A DNA stretch of 64,000 nucleotides from Leucaena leucocephala (Eukaryota; Streptophyta; Magnoliopsida; Fabales; Fabaceae). How positions within the stretch are numbered: position 1 is the first letter of the stretch; the number at the start of each line of letters is the position of its first letter. The notes below the pieces were generated by a model. The model had not been told where the DNA came from and searched no databases. It was given only the letters and a program-made list of their open reading frames with translations. This document shows, piece after piece, positions 36,108-48,976 of the stretch. The DNA is taken from assembly GCA_037074615.1 (NCBI GenBank), contig CM073524.1, positions 20,661,406 through 20,725,405 on the forward strand. The letters run 5' to 3'. A program made the position numbers and the translations under genes.

Positions 36108-36676
36108 GTTAGTTTTTTTATGATTACGATTTGTAATGATATGCAACCGCAATGGAATGGGTTGGGTTGGGTTGGGTTGGGTCGGATCAAAACGGTATGA
36201 GCTTGGCCCGCTTTTTTTTTTTTTTGAAGGAAAGGTCAATTCAATGAGCCATTGACAGGCTAGAGCTTCCAAAAGATATTCATGTAAGTTTCTCGTTAGG
36301 ATTTCGATCCTTCGGTCTTCAGTTGGGTTTCTCAGGGGAGCTATTGAATTTGGAGCACTCGACTCTTCGAGTTCTAAAGGTGATTTTCTTGATTTATTTA
36401 CACTGATCTTTAAAAAGTTTGGTTACCCAGCGATTCACGGAAAACAAAAAGATTTTTACAAAAAGAATCGAGAGGAAACGTTCATGGCGTCATTTTTCTT
36501 CAACTCTTCGTTCAACCTAGTAGACTTTTCTTCAACTCTTCGTTCAACCTGATTAACAATACATGATATGTTTGAAGGCAGTTATCTGACTATTAACTTT
36601 TCATCGCAAGCCTGATAGTCTAATTTCGCGAGGCAGGCGTTGGTTTTCTGGTTCACATTAACTAAAAAAATTGAGA
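36108..36676. other. Upstream region of the CCCH zinc-finger gene
   Basis: Contains a GGGTT run (36158-36181), a T14 tract near 36212 and a 25-bp direct repeat, TTTCTTCAACTCTTCGTTCA and following, at about 36497 and 36528 in the likely 5' leader. No TATA box is obvious. Confidence 0.5.
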
Positions 36677-39600
36677 ATGGTGGAACGGAAGCAGTTCAAG
36701 ACCAGGCTATGTGCACCATATCAGAAAGGCCGCTGTCCACGCCAAAATTGCACCTTTGCTCATGGGAATGCGGAGCTGCGGCGATTCTCTGGCTCATATA
36801 GTGGTATACATTATTCTTCTCATATCGCGATATCCGTTGTCAAGCTACATTCTTTTCCGTAGCATTGTTCAAAGAATATTTTGATGTAGAACGTGTTTTC
36901 AATCTTTAAGATCTTACCATGTTGCTTCTTGCAGATATTGGTAGCTTTTTAGATGTCCTTGGACTATTTCGTAATCCTGTTTCTTTGTCTGTTTGTATAA
37001 TGGCTTCTGCACATGATTACATATCTATTGGATCATGTGACATGAAGCTTTATAAGGAGAGCATGCTGAGTTTTTCTCCTTTAATGACATGCCCATATGA
37101 TTGAGAAAGTTGATCAATGGGAGAGAAAAATGCAACGAAATATTTTTAGAGATGTGTTACCACTTTCACGGCTGTACTTGTAAACTATTCGTTCATGTCC
37201 TAAGCTACCTTTTTTGATACTCCAAATTCATTATTGGAGTTCATATTCTTTGAACACTGTGGATCTGGATAATTATCTGGTAGATTGGTTTATATGTCAA
37301 TTGATTCAGTGTACGCAGAGCACAATGCTTATTTATGGTTGACTTACGTACGAAATTAATGTCAGATTAATTTATTCAATGATAGGATGTCAGATCACAT
37401 TATCATGTTTTGGGACTGGTTGAATTGCAAGCAGTATTAATTTAGATGGGAAATCTTCATTAAGGATTCTGCTGAATGGTTTATCAAAAAGTCAATGCCA
37501 CTATTGTTCTTAACATTTCATTTTCACGGCAACATATTTCATGGATCATTCCACGAATCTGTGGAACTTCAAAGTACTAGCAGAAGGATCTTGATTGGGC
37601 TTTCTTGGATTAGTCTTTCTTGTTTTGTTTAGATCAGACGCAACTTCAGTGAATTATCTAATCCTTCGATATAGCACGTTCTACTGCTTGAGTGAATGGA
37701 GCATATGGTTTTCCTTTTGGTTGACACTTCTGGATGATGCTATGGTGTGGCTCCTTGAACAAAGACTGAATTGAATTGTTAAAGGGCGATATTACCAGAA
37801 ACAGTCAAATCTGATAGCATGTGGAAGGATGCTTATTTTTGTAAAATCATCTTGGTGATATCTCTACCTTTCAATTATATTATATACCATACTTCCCAAC
37901 AAGAAGATGAGGAAGTGAACTGTTCTTAATCCCATTGCAACCTTGATTGCACTTCAAAGATATAAGCTACATACCTGGGTTTTTATTTCCGTTGCTAATT
38001 TCTGTCCCCTTTTGCTCTTGCATGGGAAGCACTATAACTATTCATTATTATGTTTCTCTTGTTATTCATCTGGATGGTAAGCTTGTGACTCATCATCAAA
38101 ATATGAGTTCTGCCTCCCTCTCTTCGTTTTCTCCTATAACATTTGTTGGTTTTAGTTGGGCTTGAGGTAATAGGACTTCTTTTTCTTATTGCAGGTAGAC
38201 AAGACTCTTCAGGTAGTCACTTGAGAGGAAAACTTGAAAGAAGGCATTTATCACCTCGCAGGTTATCACCAGCAAGAGATGCAAGGAGCCGACAAAACAT
38301 TCATGGTTACGTTCAAGTTATTTACATTTTTTCTTATTGTTATTGTTTTCTGTATTGATCTTTAACTTGGATATGCAGTAGAGTCATCACTTTACTATCT
38401 CATGATAACTAGCTTTTGTTGCAATAATAGCAATATCAGATTTTCAGATTCTGTAATTCCGGTGTCTCCAAAACCTTGAACATTTCTCATGCAACCTTTT
38501 ATTAGTTCCCTCCCTCAAGATTACATGGGATCCTTTAGCAAGAGATTGATGTTTTTGATATGCACCTTTTCACCACAGATTGTTATGATGTATGTCTTTA
38601 GGCCTGTGCCTGCATGCACCAGAGGATGTATATCTGTGATTATAGTGCAATAGTTTAATGTTATTGTCCCCCAATTTTTCTCCTTTCCTAATTTTTGATG
38701 GATTAATAACTGCAGATTACAGCCCTGGGAGGTCATTGGAGAGAAGAAGGTAAATCATTATTAATAATTTTCCCCTCTTTTTTCTCATTTAGTGTTCTTT
38801 TGTTTTATTTTCAACTAGTTTCATTGACACCTTTAATAACTCCGTAAGAAACTTAGTCATAGTACCCAAAAATGACAATGTGAACTTCATCTCTATATGT
38901 GATTTGGTGAATATGAAAAGCTTGTACATGGTGTTGCTTTTTACTGCTGGAGTGCTGGCGTGAATTGCTCATACAAAGTTCCGTCCTCACTTCTCAGATG
39001 CATGATGACTGAGATGTGCCTTTATTCATCAACTACTTCATGTGATATTGGTTCTTCATCCATTTATTGGTTCTAATGCCTATTAATTGTTATTGCAGTG
39101 ATAGGAAGCGCAAGAGAGATAAGGGCTTTGCAGGCCAAAGTGATGTTTCTGGAAGCTTTAGATTCTCTGATAGAATCCAAGATAAAGAAGGAAAACTGCA
39201 TTCCTCTGGTCCAAAAAATAGTCTTGAGGAGAAGGTCCAAAAGATTATTTTTTTGAAAAAAAAAACAGAAAATTGTTCTGGAATATTGGGATAAGGATTT
39301 TTATTGTTGTTGTATTGTTCTAGAGGACTTCTGTTTAATTTTGTTTTTGGAACTGTGTGCAGCTGAAGAAAGTACAGTCAGAAATCAACATGCTTGATCA
39401 GCAAAAGTTTCAACTTGGGGTTAGTTTTATTACTTACTGTAGCAGTTTCTCATTATCCACTAATTTTGATTGGCTTTTCATGAAGATATGGTGGCTATAA
39501 TTTTGTGGATAAACTTTTAAGATAGGAAGATGTGTTGGATTTCTTTATGTTGGGAGGTAGGCAATTTCAACTGTTGGGTTTATGGGGCAGAAAGCAGATG

Positions 39601-42076
39601 GATAGCATGTATTCTGTTTACATGGTCAGGTAGCATATGTCACTTCTATTTTTCCATCCTGATCAAGTATGCATTAACAAAACGGGATAGTGTAAAATAC
39701 CATGCCCATGTGCAGAGTGGACAAATTGGAGTGCGTTTATTCCAGCATAGATTTCTAATTAACATTGCCATGCTTAATATTGAATAGAGTGTAGAAAGTG
39801 GTTGTTTTGTGTTTGATATAAGAATAATATTTGAACTCACATTCCAATCCACTTCCTTCAATGACAAGGGAAAAGGAAATCAATTCTTTTTTGAACTGAT
39901 TACAATTTCACTTCTTATGTTTAAATTTTATTTCAAGTTACACTTGTTGATCTGTAATGTTTGTTGTTTAAGGTCTACTTGGAGGAGAGTGTTCAAGAAG
40001 TGGATAGCCTTAATTCTAGAATTCAGGAACTTCAGGCTCAATTATTTAAAGAGAATGAAGAATGTAAAAGGTGCTAGAACTTTGATATGCATATGCTTTT
40101 CATTTTCTTTTGGACTCCAACTTTTCTTTGCAATGATGTATACATTCTAATCTTTTTACTCTTTGATCATGTTGGAAAATTCAGGGTCACGTCAAAAATA
40201 GGGAAGTTTATTAAAGCACATAATCATAACACTCGATTACAAGATGAATTGAAGAGGCAAGCCACATAATTACTTTGTTTTATTTGCAATGCATTTTATG
40301 AATTTATTTATATCCATTAGCTTGATTCCTTTTTTGAGGGAAGATTCTTCTATAAAATTATGAGTTAATTTAGTTTGTTGGCCTGTGTAGATCACAGGCT
40401 CGACTCCAAAGGTTGGGAGATCAGCTTGACTCGGACATTGCTAGAATTGGTGTCAATGAAGAAGACTTGAGTATTGATATTGTAAGCAATGCTGAGGACA
40501 TAGGTTTTCCATCCATCATCAAAGATAATGTGGAGCAGAATGATGCTTCTCCACACAGAAAAAGGCTGCCTGTTGGTCATGATGCTGTTGAAGAAACAAA
40601 ACAAGGTAGTACTTGTGTAAAATTTAGTGAAACTGTTCTGGCCCTCAAAATACTTTTTTTTTTTTTTGGCTAAACCAAACATAAGAAGCTTAAATCTCTC
40701 AAATTTGCTTTGCTTTGTTTGTATTGTATATCTTGTAGTAATCCAAGTTGTGGCCTCAGTTCATACGTGGGGCAGGGCTGGCCTCATCTCAGCCAATCAA
40801 ATACCCAAATATTTGTTATTCAAAGGTCAATTATTTGTAGACAAGACTTACACTAATCCTGAGATCCCATGTGTTTTTTGTTAAGAACCTGAGACACTTT
40901 TGGCTATTATATAATGAATATGACCGTACAGGATATGAAATTTCCTAACTCAGTTTTCTGTGTCAGTATGAAATTGTGAAATTTTATTTACCTTGCTCTC
41001 TCGATGTGGCATATTGCACGATACTAGTTCTGATTTTCAAAATAAAATTTGTATCTCAAGTTCCTTGTCACTAATGACTTCTTTTATACTCTAATTAAAA
41101 GGGTTGTAAATGGGCACATTTGGTTCAAGGTTTATGACCCATTGTGATGCCTTTTTTTTTGTGCGAATATGTTTTGAATTTGACTTTTAATCTGGCCATC
41201 TTTCATGTTCATTTGCCCTTCAGTTATTTGTGCTGACTTCTCTGTGGCATTTATATAAATCAAAAGTTGGGTATTTGGTTGGAACAGCCAGAACCAGGAA
41301 GCGTTCTCGGTGGAATTTGGCTGCTGAGTCAAATGATGCGGGTTATGAGGGCCCTGAGGACCCAAATAATGGGAATCAAGCGACTAAGTCCCATAATATT
41401 GAAGGCAGGCCAAAGAAAGGACCATATAGTTCTTCTGGCAACCTCAGCTTAGAAAAGGTGATACTCCTTAATATCATGGGAGTTTCTTTACACACTGAAT
41501 GATGTTTTTATTCTTGAATGAGATTGTTTTCAAAGTTGGTGATTGACAATGCAAGTGACCTTTATCTCTCGTTCTCAATGATGATTTGCAGTTGAAGGAA
41601 AGTAGGATTGGTGTGCCATTAACCAGTATGGCAGCTCATGTGGTTGATGAGGAAGTTGAGATTGAGCTTGATGATAACATTGAGAAACCTGAGACTGCAC
41701 CTGCAGAAAATAAGAATGAAGTGGCGTTTAAGGTGAGGAGTTTACCAATGCTTCCCCCAGCTCTAACTTCTTCTGGAACTAATTATTCACAGGTCAGTTC
41801 TTGACCCTCTTGAGTACAGCCGTATGTATTATTATACCAAATCCACTTTCATTTATGCCAAAGTTTGTACTACAAATGCTTTGCTTTCATCATGTCTTGT
41901 ATGGTTTCATTTATTTTGCAAGAATATCCGAATACAGTTTTCTCCGTTGGAATTTATGATGCGTATAGCATCTGTAAGAGAACTTATTTCATTTGCAGTT
42001 TGAGGGTGATGATGAGAATGTGGATGTGGATGGGATGGATGAAGAGGCAGAAATTGCACACATGGATATGGTCTAA
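36677..42076 (+). CDS. CCCH zinc-finger protein, 11 coding exons, 432 aa
   Basis: Exons by splice sites and frame: 36677-36803, 38195-38305, 38716-38749, 39099-39234, 39363-39419, 39973-40070, 40185-40256, 40391-40605, 41288-41457, 41592-41792, 41999-42076. They sum to 1299 bases, 432 codons plus TAA. The start is ATG 36677 (MVERKQFKTRLC). Exon 1 encodes a single CCCH finger, C12-X7-C20-X4-C25-X3-H29. Exons 2-4 are rich in RS/RD and KR, like RNA-processing factors. Exons 5-8 predict a long coiled coil (residues about 155-250). Exon 9 has RTRKRSRWNL, and the tail is acidic. Plant proteins of this type are annotated as CCCH-domain proteins of the C3H13/C3H40 kind; role in RNA metabolism in the nucleus is inferred. 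Intron 7 uses a GC donor (AG|GCAAGC at 40257). All frames join without a stop, so the gene looks intact. Confidence 0.88.
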
Positions 42077-43746
42077 TGTAGCAAATAAATTCTAGCAGTG
42101 ATTATATTTCTGTTGGCGACTCTGTAGTTGTAAAATGTCGATATCTGATAGCATTTTCGATTTGAGATACTGGGGGAAGAAAGAAATGACTTATGTGTGT
42201 GTGTTTTGGATTTGCATGGATGCAATGATATATTCTGTATAGTTGGATTTCTCTGGTTCATATCCAAGAGTTAGAAATTTTGACTATCAAAACCAGATCT
42301 TTCTCGGCGATCTGGAGGCTTAGCTGTTTGAGCTTTTCACGGGCTTATGTTGGAGATCCTCACATGGTGTCGTTTCATATTTTCCCAACATGAGACCAAG
42401 TCGAGCATCTAATACGAAAGGGCTGCAGGGGGATCTAATACTAGATGATAATGCGAAGGAAAACAAACCGGTGTATCAGCAAATTTTTAATTATTTAATT
42501 AATGGCATATTTATAATTATCTTATTTTTTTTATATGTATAAGTATCCTAACAATTATTGTCGGTTTAGAAATCCAATTCAATCAATGAAAAATTATATT
42601 CTATCATAAATTGGTAAAAAAGAGTTAGCATAAAATTCAAGAGTGGAAAAACCGGAGCAAACAAACTGGTTCAATTAGTTGGATTGGAATCAGTCTAGTG
42701 CTCCATTCAAAATGGTGAGAATAGACTATTGAGAACCAGTTTGAATTGGTCTTGAATCGTTTGAGCCAGTATAAGACCAGAATACTATTGGATGGATCAA
42801 ATCATTTTTCCTTTTTATTTTAAAAAAAAATTAAGACATGTTTTTAAACTTTTATTTTATGCATATTCATACGTTATAAGCCTTGGAAAAGAAAGACTGA
42901 TAAAGAAATGTGCAATATATGTAAATTTTAGAATATATATACATTATATAAATATTACATCCCATAATTATCTTTTTTAATTTATTAATTTCTTTAAAGT
43001 ATATTTTTATTTGAAATCAATTTTCTATAAACTTTTATTTTTATATTTTTCTTATTTAGAATAATTAGGATATATTTAAAATATATTAATTTGATCATGT
43101 TTGGTCTGCCTATAACTTACCATGATCATTGACTTTTGAATTAGTAGCTCTATCTGGTTTTATTTTTTCATCCTTCATAAAAATTAGTTTTTGTTTATAT
43201 TTGTGCCAATATAAGAAGCTAATTTTTGTGTCAAAGACAAGGTAATTTAAATATTGTCGGATTCCTTTTTTTTTTTCAATTATATTGTCGGAATCCTCAA
43301 CATTTAGGAGGCTTGTACGAGGTTTGCCCCTTAAGTTTTTTTATATTTTTAAATTCCTCTATTCCCCACCATTGTTGTGTTTTTTTTTTAAATTCCTCTA
43401 TATTACCCACCATTGTTGTGTTTTGTTCGTGGAGCTTTCTTGTGTGGGCCGCGCGTGTATATTTGGATCGCTTCATGACAATCTCACTCAACTCGTTCCC
43501 GGCGGTCTACTAATGTCGAAACTTGAACGGACCACCGACTCACTGATGGGGCTGACAATTTGGCTCCAATAGGCCTCGTCGGCGCTCGCCCTCAATCGCC
43601 CGAGTCGCGCCTTTGTTTAACTTATCGCTCAATACCTTGCCCTCACACTCACATCACATTTCTCGATTTCTCAACCTCACCAGATCTCCGAGCTCAAAGC
43701 TCCGAGGTCAATTCGGACGCCAATTCTTGCTGCCAACCGGCCGGTG
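42077..43746. other. Intergenic region and TraB gene promoter/leader
   Basis: AT-rich to about 43230. From 43250 there are two short tandem duplications: ATTGTCGGA(A/T)TCC at 43254 and 43286, and about 35 bp (AAATTCCTCTAT...CCACCATTGTTGTG) at 43350 and 43391. The GC-richer 43560-43746 is probably the 5' leader. Confidence 0.5.
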
Positions 43747-46700
43747 ATGGACCCGCAACCGTCGGAATCTGTTGCACCCGCCGTCGAAGGCGAAGATTTT
43801 GTTCACATCGGCGATCCTTCCGTCGTGAACTTATCTGAGAGCATGGTTCGAATTGACCAGCCCCCCGACTCTACCGTATCGCCCTTTCTTGATACAGAGG
43901 ATTCCAATCAGCGAAAGTTACTCCCGGACGAGCTCTCAAGAAACTTAGTGGCCCTGACGTGCGAATCCACTGCTGAGAGTGGTGTTTGTGACGTGTACTT
44001 GGTTGGCACTGCTCATATTTCTCGGGTAATCGCTTGACTATGCCCTCTCGTTGTAGTTGGATTGGGACTGAAATGTCCATTTTTTGAATTTGGTGTTTAC
44101 AGATGGTAAAATGGGAACGGTGAGTGATCACCTCTATTCTGAACTATATGAATTTGTTTACAGGAATCCTGCGTAGAAGTGCAAGAAATAATCAATTTTT
44201 TGAAACCACAGGTGCTTCCCTTTTAAACTCCATAGCTTTTGGTTTATGAATAAATCATTCACCTGATTAGCTGCCTGCATTTTTATTTCATGTCTTCCCT
44301 CCAGCTTGTGCATTTTCATTTTAAACTCGTATGCCTTGATCTTGTTTGTCCAGGTTGTCTTCCTAGAACTGTGCCCAGGTCGTGTAGCAATACTTGCCCC
44401 TCAAAATCTAAAGGTATCTATTCTTTACCTTGCTAATACTCAAATGACTTAACTGTGCTCCATTAAAGGACAAAGATCATCAGTTCTTTTCATGACTTGC
44501 GTTCTTGTTATTATTCATTTCAGTAATAGATACCCGTATAATCTTCTTAGTGGTTTTTATGTTCATTTCAACTTAGATTAACGGGTTTAATGGCCAATAA
44601 GTTAATATTCAACTCTAGCCCTGAGCAATTTCCATATATTTTGTTTCTCTTACAGTGATCTATGACTATTTTTTCATGTATTTATTTTCTTCTTGTAGGT
44701 GCCCACAGTTAGAGAAATGATTGTGATGTTGAAGAAAAAACAGAACATCTTTGGAGTACTTTACGGCTGGTTTCTTGCAAAGGCGCGTTCCTGTGTTTGA
44801 AAACCTATTTACCTTCTCTATAAGATCTGCATCCTTTTCATTGATCTGTTATTATTCAAAAATGCTGTTTATCTCATATATGCTTTTTTCCCTCTTAAAT
44901 TTCCAACAGATTGCTGATAAGCTTGATGTTTTTCCTGGTGCGGAATTCCGTGTGGCATATGAAGAAGCAATCAAGTATGGTGGGAGGGTGATACTTGGTG
45001 ATCGCCCTGTACAGGTTGAGTGGGTTTATGCTTTAAAGTAGGCTGAATGATTGCAAATATACTTGTTACTCTGTTTCAGGACAACAATTTTCTTAATTCT
45101 TACTCTGAATACTCAATATATGTTAATATCTATTATACCCAGCGCATGTTTCAGTCACATTCAACCTTGCATGGAAGACAGACTATTTTATCCATGTGTG
45201 TTTTGGAAGTACTGCCATTGATATTGCTTGAATATGATGTCAACTCCCCTGTTTTATCCACTCCCTGGCTTATCTCTGCCCTCTTTTTGTTGAGGATAAC
45301 TTTATATATGACCTGCAGAAAAGCTAGTAGAAATTTTTGATGGCAGGGATCAAGAATGTTGCATACTTTGTGTGTTTGATCTTTAAACAGTAGGCTGCCT
45401 TTTTTTTTATTTAATGTTCTGACTTCTAAGTCTTCTTCTGGTAAAGCTCACTAGATCTGTTTGATGTTTAAGAGTTTAACCTTGGTTATTGTTTCTGTGA
45501 ATATGAGTGTAATATGTAAATGTGGTAAAACATGGGGGATTATTTTCCTTTTTTTTGGGAAATTCCCAGCACTTGATTAGGCGTTTTATCAATTAGGCAT
45601 TCATTATGTGGTTATGCTTTAGCAATTTCTTGTTTGCATCGTGTTAATATATATTGCCCTTGATTGGTACAGATTACATTGAGGAGAACATGGAGAAAGA
45701 TGCCACTTTGGCATAAGATAAAATTATTGTACTCTTTCCTTTTTAATGCAGTATTTTTGCCCAGTCATGAGGAGCTTAATAAAATGGTAAACATCATAAT
45801 CCTTATATGCTTTTGATGGGTAGGAAATGGTCATACTGGGGTATGTGTTTTTCAGATGGAGGAAATGGATGACAATGACATGCTAACTCTTGTTATACAA
45901 GAGATGAGTAAGGCGTACCCAACTTTAATGGAGACTCTTGTGCATGAGCGAGATCAGTAAGTTCTCAAAACCTCTTTATTTGAGTTCAATCAAATTCACA
46001 ATTTTGTTAAAAAATGGATCATGTTGATATGCTATCCATGCAATTCACTAAAGAGATGAGAACTCTTGCCCCTTAATTTGAGTTCAATCGAATTTACAAT
46101 TATGTTTCAAAAATGGATGAAGTTGGCATGCTATACATGTAATTTACTAAATTGGTCGTTACCTGTCACGTGCTTGCCTACTTTTAGAAGAATGGTTCTG
46201 TTAAAATATGTCGTATCCCAGCTATGCTGCCAATAGACATGGAAACAGGCCAGGCCTTGGCCTTAATAGGCTATGCCTGTTAAATGACAATTTGGCCTGA
46301 GCCTGGCCTGGCCTGAAGCTTGTTAAAAAAGCCTGTTAATACTTATTACAACATAACAATAAAATATAAGCTATAATATATAAAGCAACAATAAAAATAA
46401 CAATAAAATGAGTTAGTTCAGTGGTTTAATAATTATATTGTGTTCAATAGGTAGTGGGTTCAACACCCACTTATTACATATCTATATTAAATATATTTTG
46501 ATAATAGGCTCAGGCCGCCTGATAGGTCTAACAGGCTTTTCAAGAAATTTGAGCCTGGCCTATTAAAGAAAACAGGCTTTAATACAGGCCTGTATATTTT
46601 TTTAAACAGGCCAGGCCGATTACAGGCCAGGCCATAGGCCCCTGACAGGCCGCCTGGCCTGTTTCCATCCCTAGGCTGCCAATTCTCTTGGAGCTCTATC

Positions 46701-48324
46701 CTAGATATTTTTCCGATGCTGCTATTTTTGGCATATGTATGCCACCCTCAGGACCTGAATTTGAATATCTTAGATCTCTTATCACTGAATGCCCACTTAT
46801 CTTGGCCATGGCGAAACCCATATGAATTGAGGACTTGGTTTCCCTCCACTACGCTTTCCCTCCATTTCACCTCCACTTCAAATCTAAACCATTTAGATCA
46901 AATTTTAACAATACTGATTAATACTCCTCCTGTCCTTAATATAAGACCTAATTGAGAAGTTGATCTTGGTACTAAATATAAGACTTATTTTATGTATTTA
47001 TTAAGTTTTTCTCAAATTACCTTTATTGATACTCCTTCAACAATAATCAAATAAGAGAGAGAGGGAGTCAAGGAAGATGATTAGAGTGTTTTTGAAAAAT
47101 ATATCATATTAACAAACTTAATTAGCTTTATTAATCTAATCAAATTAATTCAATAGGCTTTATATTAAGGACAAGAGGAGCATATGCTTTTAAAATCATT
47201 AAATCTAAAATATCAAATCCAATCCAACAATACATATTTGCTGTGGTCTCTCCACTATAAATTGACAGAAGCATGGAGCATGTTGTTGGAGTGGTTTGTG
47301 ATGGCCTTTTGGTAGTTAAACTCAAATACTACCTTTGGTCCTAATTATAAAAGTTAGTTAACTTTTTTGTATAAATTAAGAAATCTAAATAAAACAGTTA
47401 ATTATAACTAATATAAGATCTAATTAATTAATTTGGGTAGATTAAGGAGTATATAATATGAATTTATTTTGAGAGATTGGATTTGGTTATAATTAATTGA
47501 TATATTTGGCTTAATCTATAAAAAAAAACTAACTAATTAAGACTTGAGGTAGTAGCTTCTTTGTGAACTGTGAGCTCTATGTCATATTATTACATCACAG
47601 GGGTCAACAATGTTTATGATATGTTTATGGGCTGTCAGTGACTCAGTGTAATCAATTGATATTAGTATGAGGTTCTGTTCAAATTTTCTCCCCTCCCTTC
47701 AATTAAAGGTTTGGATTCCTGATAACTTTTACAAGCATGTGGGCTACGAAAATTGAGTGCACTGGCTTCCATGGTCATTATATAACCCTTTGCACTATTT
47801 AGAATGTCTCTTAAATAAGCACGTTATAATTTTTTTTTATATATTTCATTCTAATTCTTTTCCTACTTTAAATATGTAGATATATGTCCTCCACATTATT
47901 AAAAGTGGCAAGGGAGAGTAACTCAGTTGTTGCTGTTGTCGGCAAAGGGCATCTACCTGGAATAAAAAAGCACTGGAAGCAACCTATCATGGTGAACATC
48001 TATTTATTTAGTTGAAATTGAAGTACATGCTATAGATGATGCCATGTGGACTGAAAGGAAGATATATTAGGATTTACTATAAGTATCTTAGGCTCGAAAA
48101 TCATCTTCCCACTAATCTGTGCAGAGGTATTTATTTTTTTTAATTCCAAGGTGGTTGTTAATGCTATTATTTCCACTTTCATTACTGTTTTTCAGGTGAA
48201 GGATCTCTTGACAATTCCGTCTCCTAAACCAGCAATCTCTGCAGTGAGAATCATAACTTCGGTTGGTGTTGCCGTTGCTGGGGTTGCTCTCATTTCTGGC
48301 ATCTATCTTTCATCCAAGAAATGA
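43747..48324 (+). CDS. TraB-domain protein, 9 coding exons, 343 aa
   Basis: Exons: 43747-44025, 44164-44211, 44354-44413, 44699-44782, 44910-45014, 45673-45786, 45856-45956, 47880-47991, 48196-48324; total 1032 bases, 343 codons plus TGA. Start is ATG 43747 (MDPQPSES). After an acidic N terminus, the TraB core begins with VYLVGTAHISR and ESCVEVQEII (residues about 83-105), VVFLELCPGR (about 110), FGVLYGWFLAK, EFRVAYEEA and GDRPVQITLRRTW, then LVHERDQYMSS and VAVVGKGHLPGIKKHW near residue 280. The C terminus has one hydrophobic segment (about 317-337) and ends SSKK, a tail-anchor layout. Plant TraB proteins are reported on the mitochondrial outer membrane at ER contacts; here that is inference. 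Intron 4 has a GC donor (AAG|GCGCGT at 44783). Intron 7 (1.9 kb) is packed with MITEs. Frames join without stops. Confidence 0.9.
45975..46165 (+). repeat. Diverged tandem duplication in TraB intron 7
   Basis: Two copies of about 90 bp (TTTGAGTTCAATCAAATT at 45985 and TTTGAGTTCAATCGAATT at 46077) with similar following sequence. Confidence 0.7.
46234..46674. mobile_element. hAT-type MITE in TraB intron 7 (8-bp TSD GCTGCCAA)
   Basis: Inverted ends TAGACATGGAAACAGGCCAG and reversed right end TAGGGATGGAAACAGGCCAG, 441 bp, flanked by GCTGCCAA at 46226-46233 and 46675-46682. It is rich in GGCCTGGCC-type subterminal repeats on both sides, a hAT feature. Confidence 0.85.
46924..47182. mobile_element. 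Stowaway-like MITE in TraB intron 7
   Basis: Left end CTCCTCCTGTCCTTAATATA; right end reversed CTCCTCTTGTCCTTAATATA; TA flanks nearby. About 260 bp, AT-rich interior. Confidence 0.75.
47329..47552. mobile_element. Stowaway-like MITE in TraB intron 7
   Basis: Inverted ends CTACCTTTGGTCCTAATTAT and reversed CTACCTCAAGTCTTAATTAG, then a matching AAC/GTT stretch, with TA at 47327-47328 and 47553-47554. Confidence 0.7.
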
Positions 48325-48976
48325 CTTGTTTCTTCCAAAAAAGAAAACAAAAGAAATGACTTTTGAAGTCGAAGTTGACCACAGGAATTTAGAATGCATG
48401 GATGTTTCACAATTATTTTTTTTCTTTTTCGAAGAATCGTGTCACAATATAAATCAAGAACATGGCAACAAATGTGGAGGATAGAAACCATTCTTTTTAA
48501 CTTCCCTAGAAAAAGTACAGTTTTATAGCTGAATATCTCCCTCAACCTTCGACTCATACTTCGTTGACATAGTGATGCATTTTCTTCTTTTTTTTCGTTT
48601 TTCACTTTGTCACCTGTAAAGTAGACTCCTTAATTTTCAAATATTTTAAATTTGTTAATTTTATTTGTTCCATATTTTTTTTAAGTTGCATTGAAAATAT
48701 TTCTGTATTTTTCATGAAAATTTCATCATATTCCTATCCCATCATCCAAATATAAATAACTTTAAAATTTTATTTAGCTTTTGAACTTCATCTTAAAAGA
48801 CCTTCATAATTAAATAAATTATGCGCTAATAGCTTAAAATAATTTATAGTATAATTTTACTCATAAAATATTTTAAATAATATAATCTCATTCAAACTAA
48901 TAAAAAATTTTAAATTTAACTATTAAAATATTAAGTCAGATAGAGTTTAATTAAAATAATGTATGAATTTAATATA
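48325..48976. other. Intergenic, 3' of the TraB gene
   Basis: Includes the TraB 3' UTR and AT-rich spacer. No gene is seen. Confidence 0.5.

Noticed and set aside
36158..36181. GGGTT repeats as an interstitial telomere
   Set aside because: Five copies of GGGTT are not the plant telomere unit TTTAGGG; it is a simple repeat.
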